A stretch of DNA of 64,000 nt from Phycisphaerales bacterium (GCA_020846975.1 JADLCX010000074.1:1-64000), one strand, 5' to 3'. Counted from the stretch's first letter, positions 18,101-26,472 are shown. Made by a program: numbers and translations. Notes: generated by a model from the letters alone, not told the origin.

Positions 18101-19350
18101 TTGGCGGTCTGAAGGACCGTCGCGCCGTTGCTCCCGTTCCGCAGCTCGATGTTCAGGTTTCCCGCGACGTTCTGTTCAACCGTCGCGGTCGTTCCGCTGC
18201 AACCGCCGCTCTGCTGCCCCATCGTGATGCTCGATCCGAGCGGCGCGGTCGAGATCGTGACCGCCTGCGACGACGACAGCGTGAACTTGAACCAGTCCTC
18301 GTCGCTGTTGTTGAACCCGCCCGTGCCGTTGGTCGAGAGGTTCTGCTCGACGATGGACTTCAACGAGGGCGTTGTCAGGTTGCCGAAATCGCGTGCCGCG
18401 GCGCCGGAGTTGTTGCCCATGAAGCGGTCGCCGTAGTTCCGCCCCATGCCGCGCCACTCCTCGAGCTGCGTCATGTCGAACGCGAGCGAGATGAACGGCT
18501 CCATCAGCTTGGTGTTGTTGCAAGGGACCGGGTGGATGAACCCCAGACCATGCCCGTGCTCATGGGCGACCACGTTCCTCAGGTAGCGGTAGTTGCTGCC
18601 GGCATCGCTGAACGCCGACCCGACGAAGTAGTCGGAGTTGAGCGTCATGTCCGACCCATCCGTCGGGAACAGGTTGTACGCCAGCGTGCCCGAGGTTCCT
18701 TGAGGGTTGGAACCGATACGGGTGTTGCCACGGGTCGCGACGTTCGCCGTGCTCTCCGTGAACGCCACGTTGTCGTCGGCCACTTCCGTGTACGTCAACG
18801 CGCCGAACCGACGCCACGAGGCGAGTCCTTGACGGATGTACTCTCGCCCGCGATCAAGGGCCGTCGCGCCGAACAACGCCGTCAAGTGGGCGTTCAGGTC
18901 GTTCGGTGAGGAGGGCCCGACCTGTCCGTCCCCCCACGTCGTCCCGTCGTTGGGAAACGAGTAGGTCAGCGACGCCGCCGTGGCACGGGTGGACGGCCCT
19001 TGCGAGCCCGCGCCCGTCCACACTGTCCCGGCCGTGTAGTAGCGATCCTGAAAGCCGACCGTCAGCGGCGGAGGCAGAGCCCGGAACCGCCCCATGATCT
19101 CCTCGAGTTCCGCGGGCGTCGGGTTCGGCACAAAGCAGGCCGAACCGCGAGGGCGACCGTCGGGGGTGAAACTGGTCCCCGCGACGCTCGCCGCGGCACG
19201 GAGCATCATCGACCGGGCCGTGGCCGCTCGGGCCGGCTCGGGCTGCTCGTTCCCCGCTTGTGAATGTCCGGGAAGCGCCGCGATCGCCGCGACCACGAGC
19301 CCCAACTTCCGACCACGACCAAACCGGGCGACCGCCATTGTCGTCTTCAT
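15136..19350 (-). CDS. Giant secreted matrixin-like metalloprotease with PKD, eight Ig-like repeats and dockerin-like tail
   Basis: 1404 residues from ATG 19350, with a signal peptide (KLGLVVAAIAALPGHSQA). The zinc motif HEHGHGLGFIH (H263, E264, H267, H273) is the extended HExxHxxGxxH site of matrixins. It is followed by a pre-peptidase-type beta domain (about 350-460), a PKD-like domain ('YAWDLDGDGTFEVANNPSPT') and an IPT/TIG-like segment. Then come eight Ig-like repeats of about 80 residues, each with a C..G start and a 'WRKNG' core, and the two-unit dockerin-like tail ending in GSITVQDIFDFLAAYFAG. It is probably an exported protease or adhesin acting on proteins outside the cell. The Ig repeats look recently duplicated. 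A leader hairpin CCGACC/GGTCGG lies at 19371-19395. Confidence 0.87.
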   Translation of the reverse strand: MKTTMAVARFGRGRKLGLVVAAIAALPGHSQAGNEQPEPARAATARSMMLRAAASVAGTSFTPDGRPRGSACFVPNPTPAELEEIMGRFRALPPPLTVGFQDRYYTAGTVWTGAGSQGPSTRATAASLTYSFPNDGTTWGDGQVGPSSPNDLNAHLTALFGATALDRGREYIRQGLASWRRFGALTYTEVADDNVAFTESTANVATRGNTRIGSNPQGTSGTLAYNLFPTDGSDMTLNSDYFVGSAFSDAGSNYRYLRNVVAHEHGHGLGFIHPVPCNNTKLMEPFISLAFDMTQLEEWRGMGRNYGDRFMGNNSGAAARDFGNLTTPSLKSIVEQNLSTNGTGGFNNSDEDWFKFTLSSSQAVTISTAPLGSSITMGQQSGGCSGTTATVEQNVAGNLNIELRNGSNGATVLQTANAAAAGATETLSAGTLAAGTYWVRVVDAGPNDSTDQFVQIYNLTIRVATAKAPPTAIAGLHKRVQANTVAYFMGNVNSYTNDTDAGGSQATISTYAWDLDGDGTFEVANNPSPTRSPGYVSNGTYPVTLRVTDENGQADTDTINVVVFGATTTVTSVVPNNANQGQTIPVTINGTNLKNVTAANVTVSGSGVTVTGTAVPNALGTQVTGLSFVIGGAATIGARNVTITNADGTGTGTGVFTVNSGVCVGAGVSTPPSPQSVCPGGTAIFSVVASGSTPINYQWRKNGADITGENAPTLTISGVVAGDAASYTCAVSNSCGNAVSAAALLSLLIAPSATDSPDSITRCSGASAEFSVTFTGSPAPGLQWRKNGTNIAGATGSTFSIPSVLVGDAGSYDCVATNTCGSDTSASAVLTVQVPVGFVFQPENQTVCQGEFTTIAVTPSGTGPFTYSWRKNGNPIGGFSATYSINPVEPTHAGNYDCVVTNACGSATSSVAVLTVTALPAVTTSPVSVAVCPGDPASFTVVATGAAPLSYQWQKDGADVAGATSPTLNIPSVAAGNAGAYWCVVTNSCGSTFSDAATLTLGGGPTITTQPSPATVCEGQPASFTIVATGTGTITYQWRKGGVDVSGATSATYNLATVAIGDAGSYDCVATTCAGATSNAALLTVNSAPSITTQPSGVSGCEGSGVTLSVVAAGTAPLSYQWRKNSSDIPSATGASLNFPSLAAADAASYDCVVTNSCGNLASDPAVIDVQPGPSIDTHPTGGGVCEDGTINLTVAASGATGFQWRKSGSPLVNGPTGSGSSVAGATTASLSITTAGAADADSYTCEVSAACGSVVSNPAVISIIALPSITTHPASQTKCLNGSAMFTVAASGGSLAYQWRKGGSPIGGETAPSITVNPVNAAAAGSYDCVVTNGCGSVSSNAAVLTLCIGDFNCSGTISVQDIFDFLATYFSNGANSDVNASGSITVQDIFDFLAAYFAGCAF

Positions 19351-19624
19351 CCGTGCTGCGCTTTCCCTCACCGACCAGGCCTGAAGGCAGGTCGGCATGA
19401 GTTAGGATTTACCAGAAACTGACTGATCCTCGCCAGATCGGCTCGGACCTCCTCACACAATGGTCCTATGCGACTCCGATTGTGCAACAGATTCGCTTTT
19501 CTGACAAGCCCACGGGTCGATTGACGGATTGTCGGCGGCAGAGGGGTCAAAATACCCTTACAAAATCCTTGCTTACTCGTGCCCGCTTCCCGGCGCAGGG
19601 TTCCGAACCTACCCTTGCACCCCT
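19351..19624. other. Divergent promoter region between the matrixin-like gene and atpG
   Basis: About 270 bp. On the minus side there is a hairpin at 19371-19395 in the putative leader of the matrixin-like gene. On the plus side, a TACCCT (19610-19615) lies 9 nt before the atpG ATG, which lacks a Shine-Dalgarno. No convincing -35 was found. Confidence 0.4.
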
Positions 19625-20500
19625 ATGGGCAAGACCCGCGAGATCAAGAAGCGCATCAAGGCTGTCGGCAACATTCGACGCATCACCAACACGATGCGGA
19701 TGATCGCCACCAGCAAGTTCGCACGCGCCCAGCAGAAGGCCACGGCGACCAAGCCCTACACCGAGGGCGTGTTCGAGCTCGTGCGCAAGATCGCGGCGAC
19801 GGGCGGCGGCCAGATCACGCACCCGCTGATCGCCGGCAACCCGGCCGCAAAGGACGCCAGAGAACTCACGCTGATCATCACCTCCGACCGCGGTCTGTGC
19901 GGTCCCTACAACGGATCGATCCTTCGGACCGCGATGGCCCACCTCAAGGCCGAACCCGAGGCCAAGGCCGGCCTGATCGAGCTGGTCGGACGGAAGGGCG
20001 CGGCGTTTCTGAAGTTCAACAACGTCGCCGTCGCCACGCTGCACGCGATCGGCGACAAGCCGGACTTCGCCACGATCGAGCGGATCGCGCAGGACTACAT
20101 GGACCGCTTCGCGGCGGGCCAGATCAGCAAGGTCAACGTGATCTTCATGCGGTACATCTCCGCCGGCCGTCAGAAGCCGGAGGTCATGCAGTTGCTTCCG
20201 CTCAAGCCGCCGGCCGAGGCCGAGGGTCGCAAGCCGCAGTCGGTCGAGTACGAGTTCAGCCCGCCCGCACCGCAGTTGCTGGGCGTGCTACTCCCCGCCG
20301 CGGTCAAGGCGACGCTCTTCCAGGCCATCAACGACGCCATCGTGAGCGAGCACATCGCCCGGATGGTGGCGATGAAGAGCGCGACCGACAACGCCGGGAA
20401 AATGGGCAAGCGACTCACCCGCCAGTACAACCGGGCCCGTCAGGCCCAGATCACCACCGAGTTGACCGAGATCATCTCGGGCGCGGCCGCGCTCGAGTAG
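19625..20500 (+). CDS. atpG: F1F0 ATP synthase subunit gamma (isolated copy)
   Basis: 291 residues from ATG 19625 (MGKTREIKKRIKAVGNIRRI). It is the central rotor shaft of the F1 sector, made of two long coiled-coil helices flanking a Rossmann-like domain. The N-terminal helix (TNTMRMIATSKFARAQ), the 'LIITSDRGLCGPYNGSI' core and the C-terminal helix 'TRQYNRARQAQITTELTEII' are all intact. Length is normal. No other atp gene is in the window: the neighbour is a convergent M16-type gene. So it is either the organism's only gamma gene split from its operon or a second copy. Confidence 0.93.
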   Translation: MGKTREIKKRIKAVGNIRRITNTMRMIATSKFARAQQKATATKPYTEGVFELVRKIAATGGGQITHPLIAGNPAAKDARELTLIITSDRGLCGPYNGSILRTAMAHLKAEPEAKAGLIELVGRKGAAFLKFNNVAVATLHAIGDKPDFATIERIAQDYMDRFAAGQISKVNVIFMRYISAGRQKPEVMQLLPLKPPAEAEGRKPQSVEYEFSPPAPQLLGVLLPAAVKATLFQAINDAIVSEHIARMVAMKSATDNAGKMGKRLTRQYNRARQAQITTELTEIISGAAALE

Positions 20501-20518
20501 CCCGCTTCCGGCGGCCGT

Positions 20519-21961
20519 TCAACCGCCCTTCGGCGTCACGATGACGCGGAACATCCGCTCGGGAGTGGCGTTGCGGCGCATCGCGTCGTTGATGGCCGCG
20601 GCATCGACGGTCGCGAAAGCAGTCGCGGCATCCGCCAGATCGTCGATCTCGATGCCGAGAGTTTCGGTGCGGGCGAGCGTCACCGACCACCAGCGCTGAT
20701 CCTCCTCGAAGATCCGGGCCTGGTTCTCCAGGGGAACCGCGGCCTGCCGGATCCGTTCGCGATCGTTCTGCGGGGGGAGCGAGAACCCGCGAACAACGCG
20801 CGTCATCACCTCCGTCGCCAGATCCGCGTCCGCCGCCGCGACTCGGGCGCTGATCATCACCGCCCCGAAGCCCGAGTAGACCGCGGCGGGGACGACCGAT
20901 GCGCCCACGCCCGTGTGCATCACGCCGCTGTTGGCCAGCTCGGACTTGATCCTTTCGTTGATGAGCCTCGCGCCGACCTGGATGGCACGCAACTCGGCGG
21001 GTCCCGACTCGTCGCCGCCCATGAACCCCACGACCGCGAGGGCCGTGCCGGCGGGAACATCCGCGTTGATCCGCAGGTCCGAGGGCAATGGCGGCGGCGT
21101 GAGTTTCCGCGACTCGGTCAGCGTCCGAGACGAAATGCGGTTGCGGTCGGGGAGCCTGCCCAGAAACCCGCCGGCCAGTTTCATCGCCTGTTCGAGGCTC
21201 AGGTCGCCCACGATCGCGGCCTCGATCGGCGCGGACTCGATGTGCCAGTCCAGCCACTTCTGCACCGCCAGCGGCGTGAAAGCGCGGATGCGTGCCGGCG
21301 AGGGCGGCGCGGTTCTCGGTTCCTTGTCCGTCGGCGGATAGAGCACCGTCGAGAGCACCGTCCGCAGGTGCCCCTGCTCGGAGTTCGAGAGCATCGCCAG
21401 CGTCTTCTCGGCCTGCCGAGCCGCCGCCTCGATCGCCTCCGCCTCGACCTCGGGTCGTGACAGCAGTTCGGCGACGACCCGCATGCCCGCCTCGACATCT
21501 TCCCGCGAGCCCCAGATGCGGAGCTGGAGCGACGCGCTGGTGCTCTCGGCCTCGATGTACACATCGCGATCGCGGATGAGCCGGCGGGCTTCATCACCCG
21601 CGCCCCCGCGGAGTTCCTTGCCCTTCCACGCCGCCGCCGCCGCCATGGAGATGCCGCGGCTCTCCGCGCCCTCCAGCAACTCGCCCCCGATCAGGTTGAT
21701 CGTCACGAACACCAGACCCGCCGGCTGCTCCATTCGACGGTGGTGCACGCACACGCCGTTGCGCAGCCACGCCGTGACCACCGGAGCACGCCGGTGTCCC
21801 TGCATCTCCACGACGCGCGAGGCCCACTTGCCATCGCAACTCGTGAGCCTCTCTTCGGCCGCGCCGGACTCGGGCGGGTTCGTCGCGCCCGCCGTGATCG
21901 CGCTCGGCCCAACGATCAGGCTCAGAACTCCGGCGAAGATGGCGGGCTTTGGGGCACGCAT
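20519..21961 (-). CDS. Stand-alone M16 peptidase C-terminal half (non-catalytic)
   Basis: 480 residues from ATG 21961, with a probable signal peptide (PAIFAGVLSLIVGPSAITAG). It aligns by eye with the C-terminal half of the M16 peptidase at 10410: 'WLRNGVCVHHRRM' versus WLSNGVRFHHRF, 'IEAAIVGDLSLEQAM' versus IEVTVVGDIDKDVAV, and 'LPDRNRISSRTL' versus LPSRDRISAATL. It has no HxxEH, so it cannot bind zinc on its own. It may partner a catalytic M16 protein, as in two-subunit M16 enzymes. It lies 90 bp downstream of the helicase-nuclease gene on the same strand. TATACA is found 11 nt before the ATG. Confidence 0.8.
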   Translation of the reverse strand: MRAPKPAIFAGVLSLIVGPSAITAGATNPPESGAAEERLTSCDGKWASRVVEMQGHRRAPVVTAWLRNGVCVHHRRMEQPAGLVFVTINLIGGELLEGAESRGISMAAAAAWKGKELRGGAGDEARRLIRDRDVYIEAESTSASLQLRIWGSREDVEAGMRVVAELLSRPEVEAEAIEAAARQAEKTLAMLSNSEQGHLRTVLSTVLYPPTDKEPRTAPPSPARIRAFTPLAVQKWLDWHIESAPIEAAIVGDLSLEQAMKLAGGFLGRLPDRNRISSRTLTESRKLTPPPLPSDLRINADVPAGTALAVVGFMGGDESGPAELRAIQVGARLINERIKSELANSGVMHTGVGASVVPAAVYSGFGAVMISARVAAADADLATEVMTRVVRGFSLPPQNDRERIRQAAVPLENQARIFEEDQRWWSVTLARTETLGIEIDDLADAATAFATVDAAAINDAMRRNATPERMFRVIVTPKGG

Positions 21962-22051
21962 CGGCTTGTGCTTGTATATCGGCCGAGCCGGCCGGTTGCA
22001 GGGGAGGGTCTTGCCCACCCGCGCGCCTGTCGGATCCCCTCAAAACACCGA

Positions 22052-25000
22052 TCAGGGACCGAGAATGTCGCAGCCCCCCTTGCAGCCCTCGCCGGCCTCG
22101 AACCGCCCGCGCAGGATCCCGGCGATCGCCTCGTCGATCGTTTCTCTCACCTTGTCCAGTTCCATCTCGCCGAACGCGCAAGATCCTCGCTGGCCCGTGG
22201 CGGTCAACCAGTACTCGGCGACGCCTTGCACATCGGACTCGATGTGGGCCCGCCACGCCATCACGTAGGTGCCCAGTTGCAGATCGTCCGTTCTCGGCTC
22301 GACGAGGTCCTTGCGAGCGCTGCCCGACTTGTAGTCCACGATCCGGTACCCCGCCGTGCCGTCGGGCAGCACGATCTGATCCACCCGGTCGATCTTGGCC
22401 TCGAACGTGTGCTCCACCGAAGGGTCCGCGACCGTCGCATACTTGAAGTCGATCCGCTTTTCGAGTTCGAGGATCTGCGCCTCGGGGTCGTGCAATCGCG
22501 AGAAGAACAGCCGGAGTTGCTGCAAGAGTTGATCGAGTTCCGCCGAGTCGACCTCGCTCGCGGCATCAACCTCCGCGAAATACTCGCGCCTCGCGATTGC
22601 TTCCAGCGAACCCAGCGCGGGCAGCGGCAGTCCATCCGCATCGGCCTTCCGATACTCGGCGTAGAACCGCTCCAGCGACCTGTGCAGGACCTGCCCGAGA
22701 ATCTGCTGTGTCGCGGCCGCCTCTTGCAGCCCCAACTGGTGCTTGAGGTACCAGCACCTCGGACAGCGGCGGTAATCCGCGATCATCGTATAACTCAACC
22801 GCAGCGGCGCGATGGGGGCGCGCAGAACGACCTTGCCCGGCCTGCCCGGATCGGTGGTGACGGGGCGAACCGCGTCGGCCCTCACCGACTCCCGCAGGGT
22901 GTTGATGTACGGGTCACCCGCGTCGCAGATCGACGGCAGGCTCCGCTCGGCGTCGATCGCCGCGATCGCCGCGAGCCGCCGGGCGACCCGCTCCAGCTCC
23001 GACATCGCGTGCTCGAGTTGATCGGCCCCCGCGTCCGGGCTGTCGAGCCGCGACAGGGCCCCGGCCGCCTCGAGCCGCAGGTCGGTCCGCGCACGCCCGA
23101 TGATCTCCCGGCGGCGCTCGTCGCCGCGGAAGCTCGCGGCGCCCGTGATCGGCGGCCGTATCGCCGACGAGACCCGCGACGCCTCGCGGAGCACATCTTC
23201 CTGGTCTCGCTCCCGGACCACGCCGCTCCGCGCCAACCCCGCGTCGTGCACGATCTCCTCGAAGAAGTTCGTGGTCCTGCTCCGCGTCTTGTTCCGCTTG
23301 GCCAGCAGGACCAGGCGATTCTCCGCCCGCGTGCACGCCACGTAGAACACCCGTCGCTCCTCGGCGCGCACGCGGTCCTTGCCTTCGAGCGTCGGGCCGA
23401 TCTCGGCCGCGAACGATGCGGGAAGCCGCGGGCCATCGGACGAGCGAGCCTTCCCGTAGCCTTGCGACGGATGCACGCGCGGCACGAAAACCGTGTCGAA
23501 CTCGAGCCCCTTGGAGCCGTGCGCGGTGATGAGCCGCACGGCGTCGGCCCGCTGCTCCGGATCGCCGTCGCCGTTGCCGCCATCGTCGATCCGAGCGGAC
23601 TCGTCGCGCCGGTCCAGCTTGCGGTCGTCGGTGCTGAGGTCGTCGAAATACCCGAGAAACTCGGCGATCCCGCCCGGCGCGGGCAGCCGCGACTGCCGTT
23701 CCTGCGCGAACCGCAGGAGCGCGACCACCGCCTCGATCCGTTCCGCCCGCGTCCGGTCGTCGGGGAGATCGGCGTGGATGAGGCCGGTCTCACGGACGAT
23801 CACGTGCAGCGCGGCGGCGGCGCGCATCTCCGCGGCCGCGCGAGCCAGACGCTCGTGGAGCTCCGCGAACCGCCGGACCACCGGATCATCGCCATCCCGC
23901 CTTGCCAGCCATGCCACGAACCCGCCGGGATCGTCGTGCGAGCCTTCCAGCCCCCCGGAATCCGCCGCCCGCCAGCGCGACAGGGCCGCGCGGTAGTTCC
24001 TCTCCCACTGGCCGATCGCCTCAACGCCGACGTGGAAGGGCACCCCTGAGAGCAGCGCCCTCGCACACCACGCCTCGCGCGGGCTCACGATCAGCCTCAT
24101 CCACGCCATGATCGACCGCACGCCCTCGTTCTCGGTCGCGTCCGTGGATCGATCGTGAACCGCCGGGATGCGCTCGAGCCAGAGAGCCTCCCGCACGCGC
24201 TCCGCATCACCCCCGCTGCGCACGATCACCGCGTAGCGCGACCACCGGGCGCCCTCACCGTCCGCGACCGGCGCATCCGCGCGAGAGGCGACATCCGCGC
24301 GGATCATCGCCGCGATGACCTCGCCGTCCACCATGTCCTCTCGGAGGTTGATGCACTCCACCACGCCGGGCGGGTCGGCCGGCTCGCCCTTCGGAAACTC
24401 GATGACCTTGCCGGGCTCGAACCTGGCCTCCGCGCGCTCGATGATGGAGTTGCCCGCCGCGATGATCCGGGGCCGGCTCCGGTAGTTCTCGGTGAGCGCG
24501 ATGCGCCGCGATTCGGTCCAGATCGAATCAAAGCGCCAGAAGGCCCGATCGTCGGCGCCGCGGAACCCGTAGATGGCCTGGTCGTCATCCCCGACCACGA
24601 CCAGTTCCTGGCCGGACGCGCGGGACTCGCCGCGGCAGTTCTTGGGCGGCGCGAGCAGGCGCAGGAGTTCGATGTTGGCCTGGTTGACATCCTGGAACTC
24701 GTCAACAATCACGTGCCGGTATTCGTCTCGCACGATCGAGGCCACGCCCGCCGAGCCGCGGAGGAGTTCGATCGGCAGCATCTGCAAGTCGCCGAAACTC
24801 AGCAGCCCGCGCCGGCGCCGCGACGCGACGTACCGCCCGTGCAGCTCGGCCATCCCCGCGAACTGCCGCTGCCTCGACTGTTCCGCTTCGAGTTCCGCGC
24901 CCTCGATCGAATCGCCGGCCGGATTCTGCCCTCGATGTATCGCCTCGGCCCACTCCGCCGCGATCCCCGTCGTCGCCTCCGGCGCGAGCGCATGGTTGTC

Positions 25001-25549
25001 GAACAGCTCGAAGTACCCCAGCGCCTTCTGCGCCACGGCATCGACACCCCCGGCACGCTCCGGCGCGAACAGGTCGTGATCGAGGATCAACCGTTGCAGA
25101 AGCCGGGCCGCCTGCGCCGAATCGATCAGCGAACACCGGCGGGCGCGCCGCGCACCGTCGCCATCCTCGATCGGTTCACCGCTGTAGAGACTTCCCGAGA
25201 TCGGCGGCAGCGCGAGCACGTCGCCGAAGCGGCGCAGGAGCCTCAGCCCGAACCCGTGCAGCGTGTGCGCGTTGATCCGCTCGGCCCTGGCGGGATCGAC
25301 CAGCTCCGCCAGCCGAGTCTTCAACTCCCTCGCGGCCTTGACGGTGAACGTCATCACCAGCACGTGCTCGGGCAGGACGCCGCGACGCTCGATCAGATCC
25401 GCCACGCGATGCACGATCACCCGGGTTTTTCCGGTTCCCGGGCCCGCGAGCACGATCAGGGGGCACCCCTGGTGCTCCACCGCCCTGCGCTGGGCCTCGT
25501 TCAGCCGCGCCGACGCAACTTTCGACCCTTTCACTCGCTCATCCGCCAT
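22052..25549 (-). CDS. UvrD/Rep-type DNA helicase fused to a PD-(D/E)XK nuclease
   Basis: 1165 residues from ATG 25549. Superfamily 1A helicase motifs are complete: Walker A AGPGTGKT, Ia 'MTFTVKAARELKTRL', II 'IVDEFQDVNQ', III 'GDDDQAIYGFRGAD', IV 'TENYRSRP', V 'TAHGSKGLEFD' and VI 'YVACTRAENRL'. The C-terminal domain has 'SYTMIADYRRCPRCWYL', the conserved His in GQVLHRSLE, the acidic AKIDRVD and the catalytic 'VDYKSG'. This makes a RecB-family nuclease. AddA, AdnA or AdnB-type proteins with this layout process DNA double-strand breaks. No partner subunit is adjacent. Cysteines are C-x2-C before the nuclease and C-x3-C at the end, not the usual 1+3 iron-sulfur pattern. TACACT 6 nt before the ATG suggests a leaderless mRNA. 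Confidence 0.9.
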   Translation of the reverse strand: MADERVKGSKVASARLNEAQRRAVEHQGCPLIVLAGPGTGKTRVIVHRVADLIERRGVLPEHVLVMTFTVKAARELKTRLAELVDPARAERINAHTLHGFGLRLLRRFGDVLALPPISGSLYSGEPIEDGDGARRARRCSLIDSAQAARLLQRLILDHDLFAPERAGGVDAVAQKALGYFELFDNHALAPEATTGIAAEWAEAIHRGQNPAGDSIEGAELEAEQSRQRQFAGMAELHGRYVASRRRRGLLSFGDLQMLPIELLRGSAGVASIVRDEYRHVIVDEFQDVNQANIELLRLLAPPKNCRGESRASGQELVVVGDDDQAIYGFRGADDRAFWRFDSIWTESRRIALTENYRSRPRIIAAGNSIIERAEARFEPGKVIEFPKGEPADPPGVVECINLREDMVDGEVIAAMIRADVASRADAPVADGEGARWSRYAVIVRSGGDAERVREALWLERIPAVHDRSTDATENEGVRSIMAWMRLIVSPREAWCARALLSGVPFHVGVEAIGQWERNYRAALSRWRAADSGGLEGSHDDPGGFVAWLARRDGDDPVVRRFAELHERLARAAAEMRAAAALHVIVRETGLIHADLPDDRTRAERIEAVVALLRFAQERQSRLPAPGGIAEFLGYFDDLSTDDRKLDRRDESARIDDGGNGDGDPEQRADAVRLITAHGSKGLEFDTVFVPRVHPSQGYGKARSSDGPRLPASFAAEIGPTLEGKDRVRAEERRVFYVACTRAENRLVLLAKRNKTRSRTTNFFEEIVHDAGLARSGVVRERDQEDVLREASRVSSAIRPPITGAASFRGDERRREIIGRARTDLRLEAAGALSRLDSPDAGADQLEHAMSELERVARRLAAIAAIDAERSLPSICDAGDPYINTLRESVRADAVRPVTTDPGRPGKVVLRAPIAPLRLSYTMIADYRRCPRCWYLKHQLGLQEAAATQQILGQVLHRSLERFYAEYRKADADGLPLPALGSLEAIARREYFAEVDAASEVDSAELDQLLQQLRLFFSRLHDPEAQILELEKRIDFKYATVADPSVEHTFEAKIDRVDQIVLPDGTAGYRIVDYKSGSARKDLVEPRTDDLQLGTYVMAWRAHIESDVQGVAEYWLTATGQRGSCAFGEMELDKVRETIDEAIAGILRGRFEAGEGCKGGCDILGP

Positions 25550-25555
25550 GACCGC

Positions 25556-25561
25556 AGTGTA
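25556..25561 (-). promoter_or_regulatory. -10 box of a leaderless promoter for the helicase-nuclease
   Basis: TACACT on the minus strand ends 6 nt before the ATG at 25549. TTCGGG lies 17 bp further upstream. No Shine-Dalgarno precedes the start codon. Confidence 0.45.
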
Positions 25562-25590
25562 GTGGGTCCGCGCCGGGCCCCGAAGGACAC

Positions 25591-26439
25591 TCACGCCTCG
25601 GGCTTGCGCTTCATGTACAGGTGAACCGCCTGGGACGCGTAGGCGTGCGTCTCCGGACCTTCCGCGTTCGGGAAGGTCAGATCGACCTCGTGCCTGACGA
25701 GCTCGAACTCGGGCTGGGCTTCCTGTCGGTCCTGCCGCTCGCGCCAGTCCTGCAACGCGGCGTCGCTCTCGGCCTTGATCTCGTCGATGTCAACCGCGTC
25801 GCCGACCCACTCCTTGTTCGACCACTGCTCTTGCTCGTCCTCGTTGAGGTGATCCGGGTGGCGTCGCTGCTCGAATCGACGCTGACGCCTCTCGGCCATT
25901 CCCACCAGCGGCGATCGCCACTCACGCCGGCCATCCGAGTGCACCAGTTCCTCGTGACGGAAGGGCCACGGCGTTCGCAGCATCGCGAACCCATCGTCGC
26001 CGAGCAGGTCGATGACCCGGCCGAACTGCCGACGCACCCGGTCCCAACCTTGCGGCTCCCAGACCAGCGGGTAGGGCGGGTCGAAGAACGCCAGCGTGAC
26101 CGGACGCGGCGCGCGGCTCAGCGTGGCCGGGCCCAGCGCATCGGCGCGGACAACCTCGCACTGGTCCTCGCACCCCAGTTTGGCGATGTTCTGTTCGAGC
26201 AGGTCCGCGACCTTGCGGTCACGCTCGACGAACACGCATCGCGCCGCGCCCCGGCTGATCGCCTCGAGGCCCACCGCGCCCGTGCCCGCAAAGCAATCCA
26301 GCACGTTCGCGCCGTCGCAGTTACCCCGCAGAAGCCCGAACAACGACTCCTTGACCCGGTCCGGCATCGGGCGCGTCGTCATCGCGTCCCTGGGCGAGAG
26401 CAGCAAACGGGAGCGGAACTTGCCGGAGATGATCCTCAT
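25591..26439 (-). CDS. rsmD: 16S rRNA guanine-966 N2-methyltransferase RsmD-like, with C-terminal extension
   Basis: 282 residues from ATG 26439 (MRIISGKFRSRLL). It has the RsmD start, 'TTRPMPDRVKESLF', the SAM loop 'DCFAGTGAVGLEA' (48-60) and the catalytic DPPY (120-123). RsmD methylates G966 of 16S rRNA. The usual length is about 190 residues; here an extra acidic, charged region of about 90 residues follows ('EDEQEQWSNKEWVGDAVD'), which is unusual. It lies 33 bp downstream of an unknown gene and 41 bp upstream of the helicase-nuclease, all on one strand. Confidence 0.9.
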   Translation of the reverse strand: MRIISGKFRSRLLLSPRDAMTTRPMPDRVKESLFGLLRGNCDGANVLDCFAGTGAVGLEAISRGAARCVFVERDRKVADLLEQNIAKLGCEDQCEVVRADALGPATLSRAPRPVTLAFFDPPYPLVWEPQGWDRVRRQFGRVIDLLGDDGFAMLRTPWPFRHEELVHSDGRREWRSPLVGMAERRQRRFEQRRHPDHLNEDEQEQWSNKEWVGDAVDIDEIKAESDAALQDWRERQDRQEAQPEFELVRHEVDLTFPNAEGPETHAYASQAVHLYMKRKPEA

Positions 26440-26472
26440 ACCCGCGCAGCAAAGCACGCGCACGCCCGCAGG

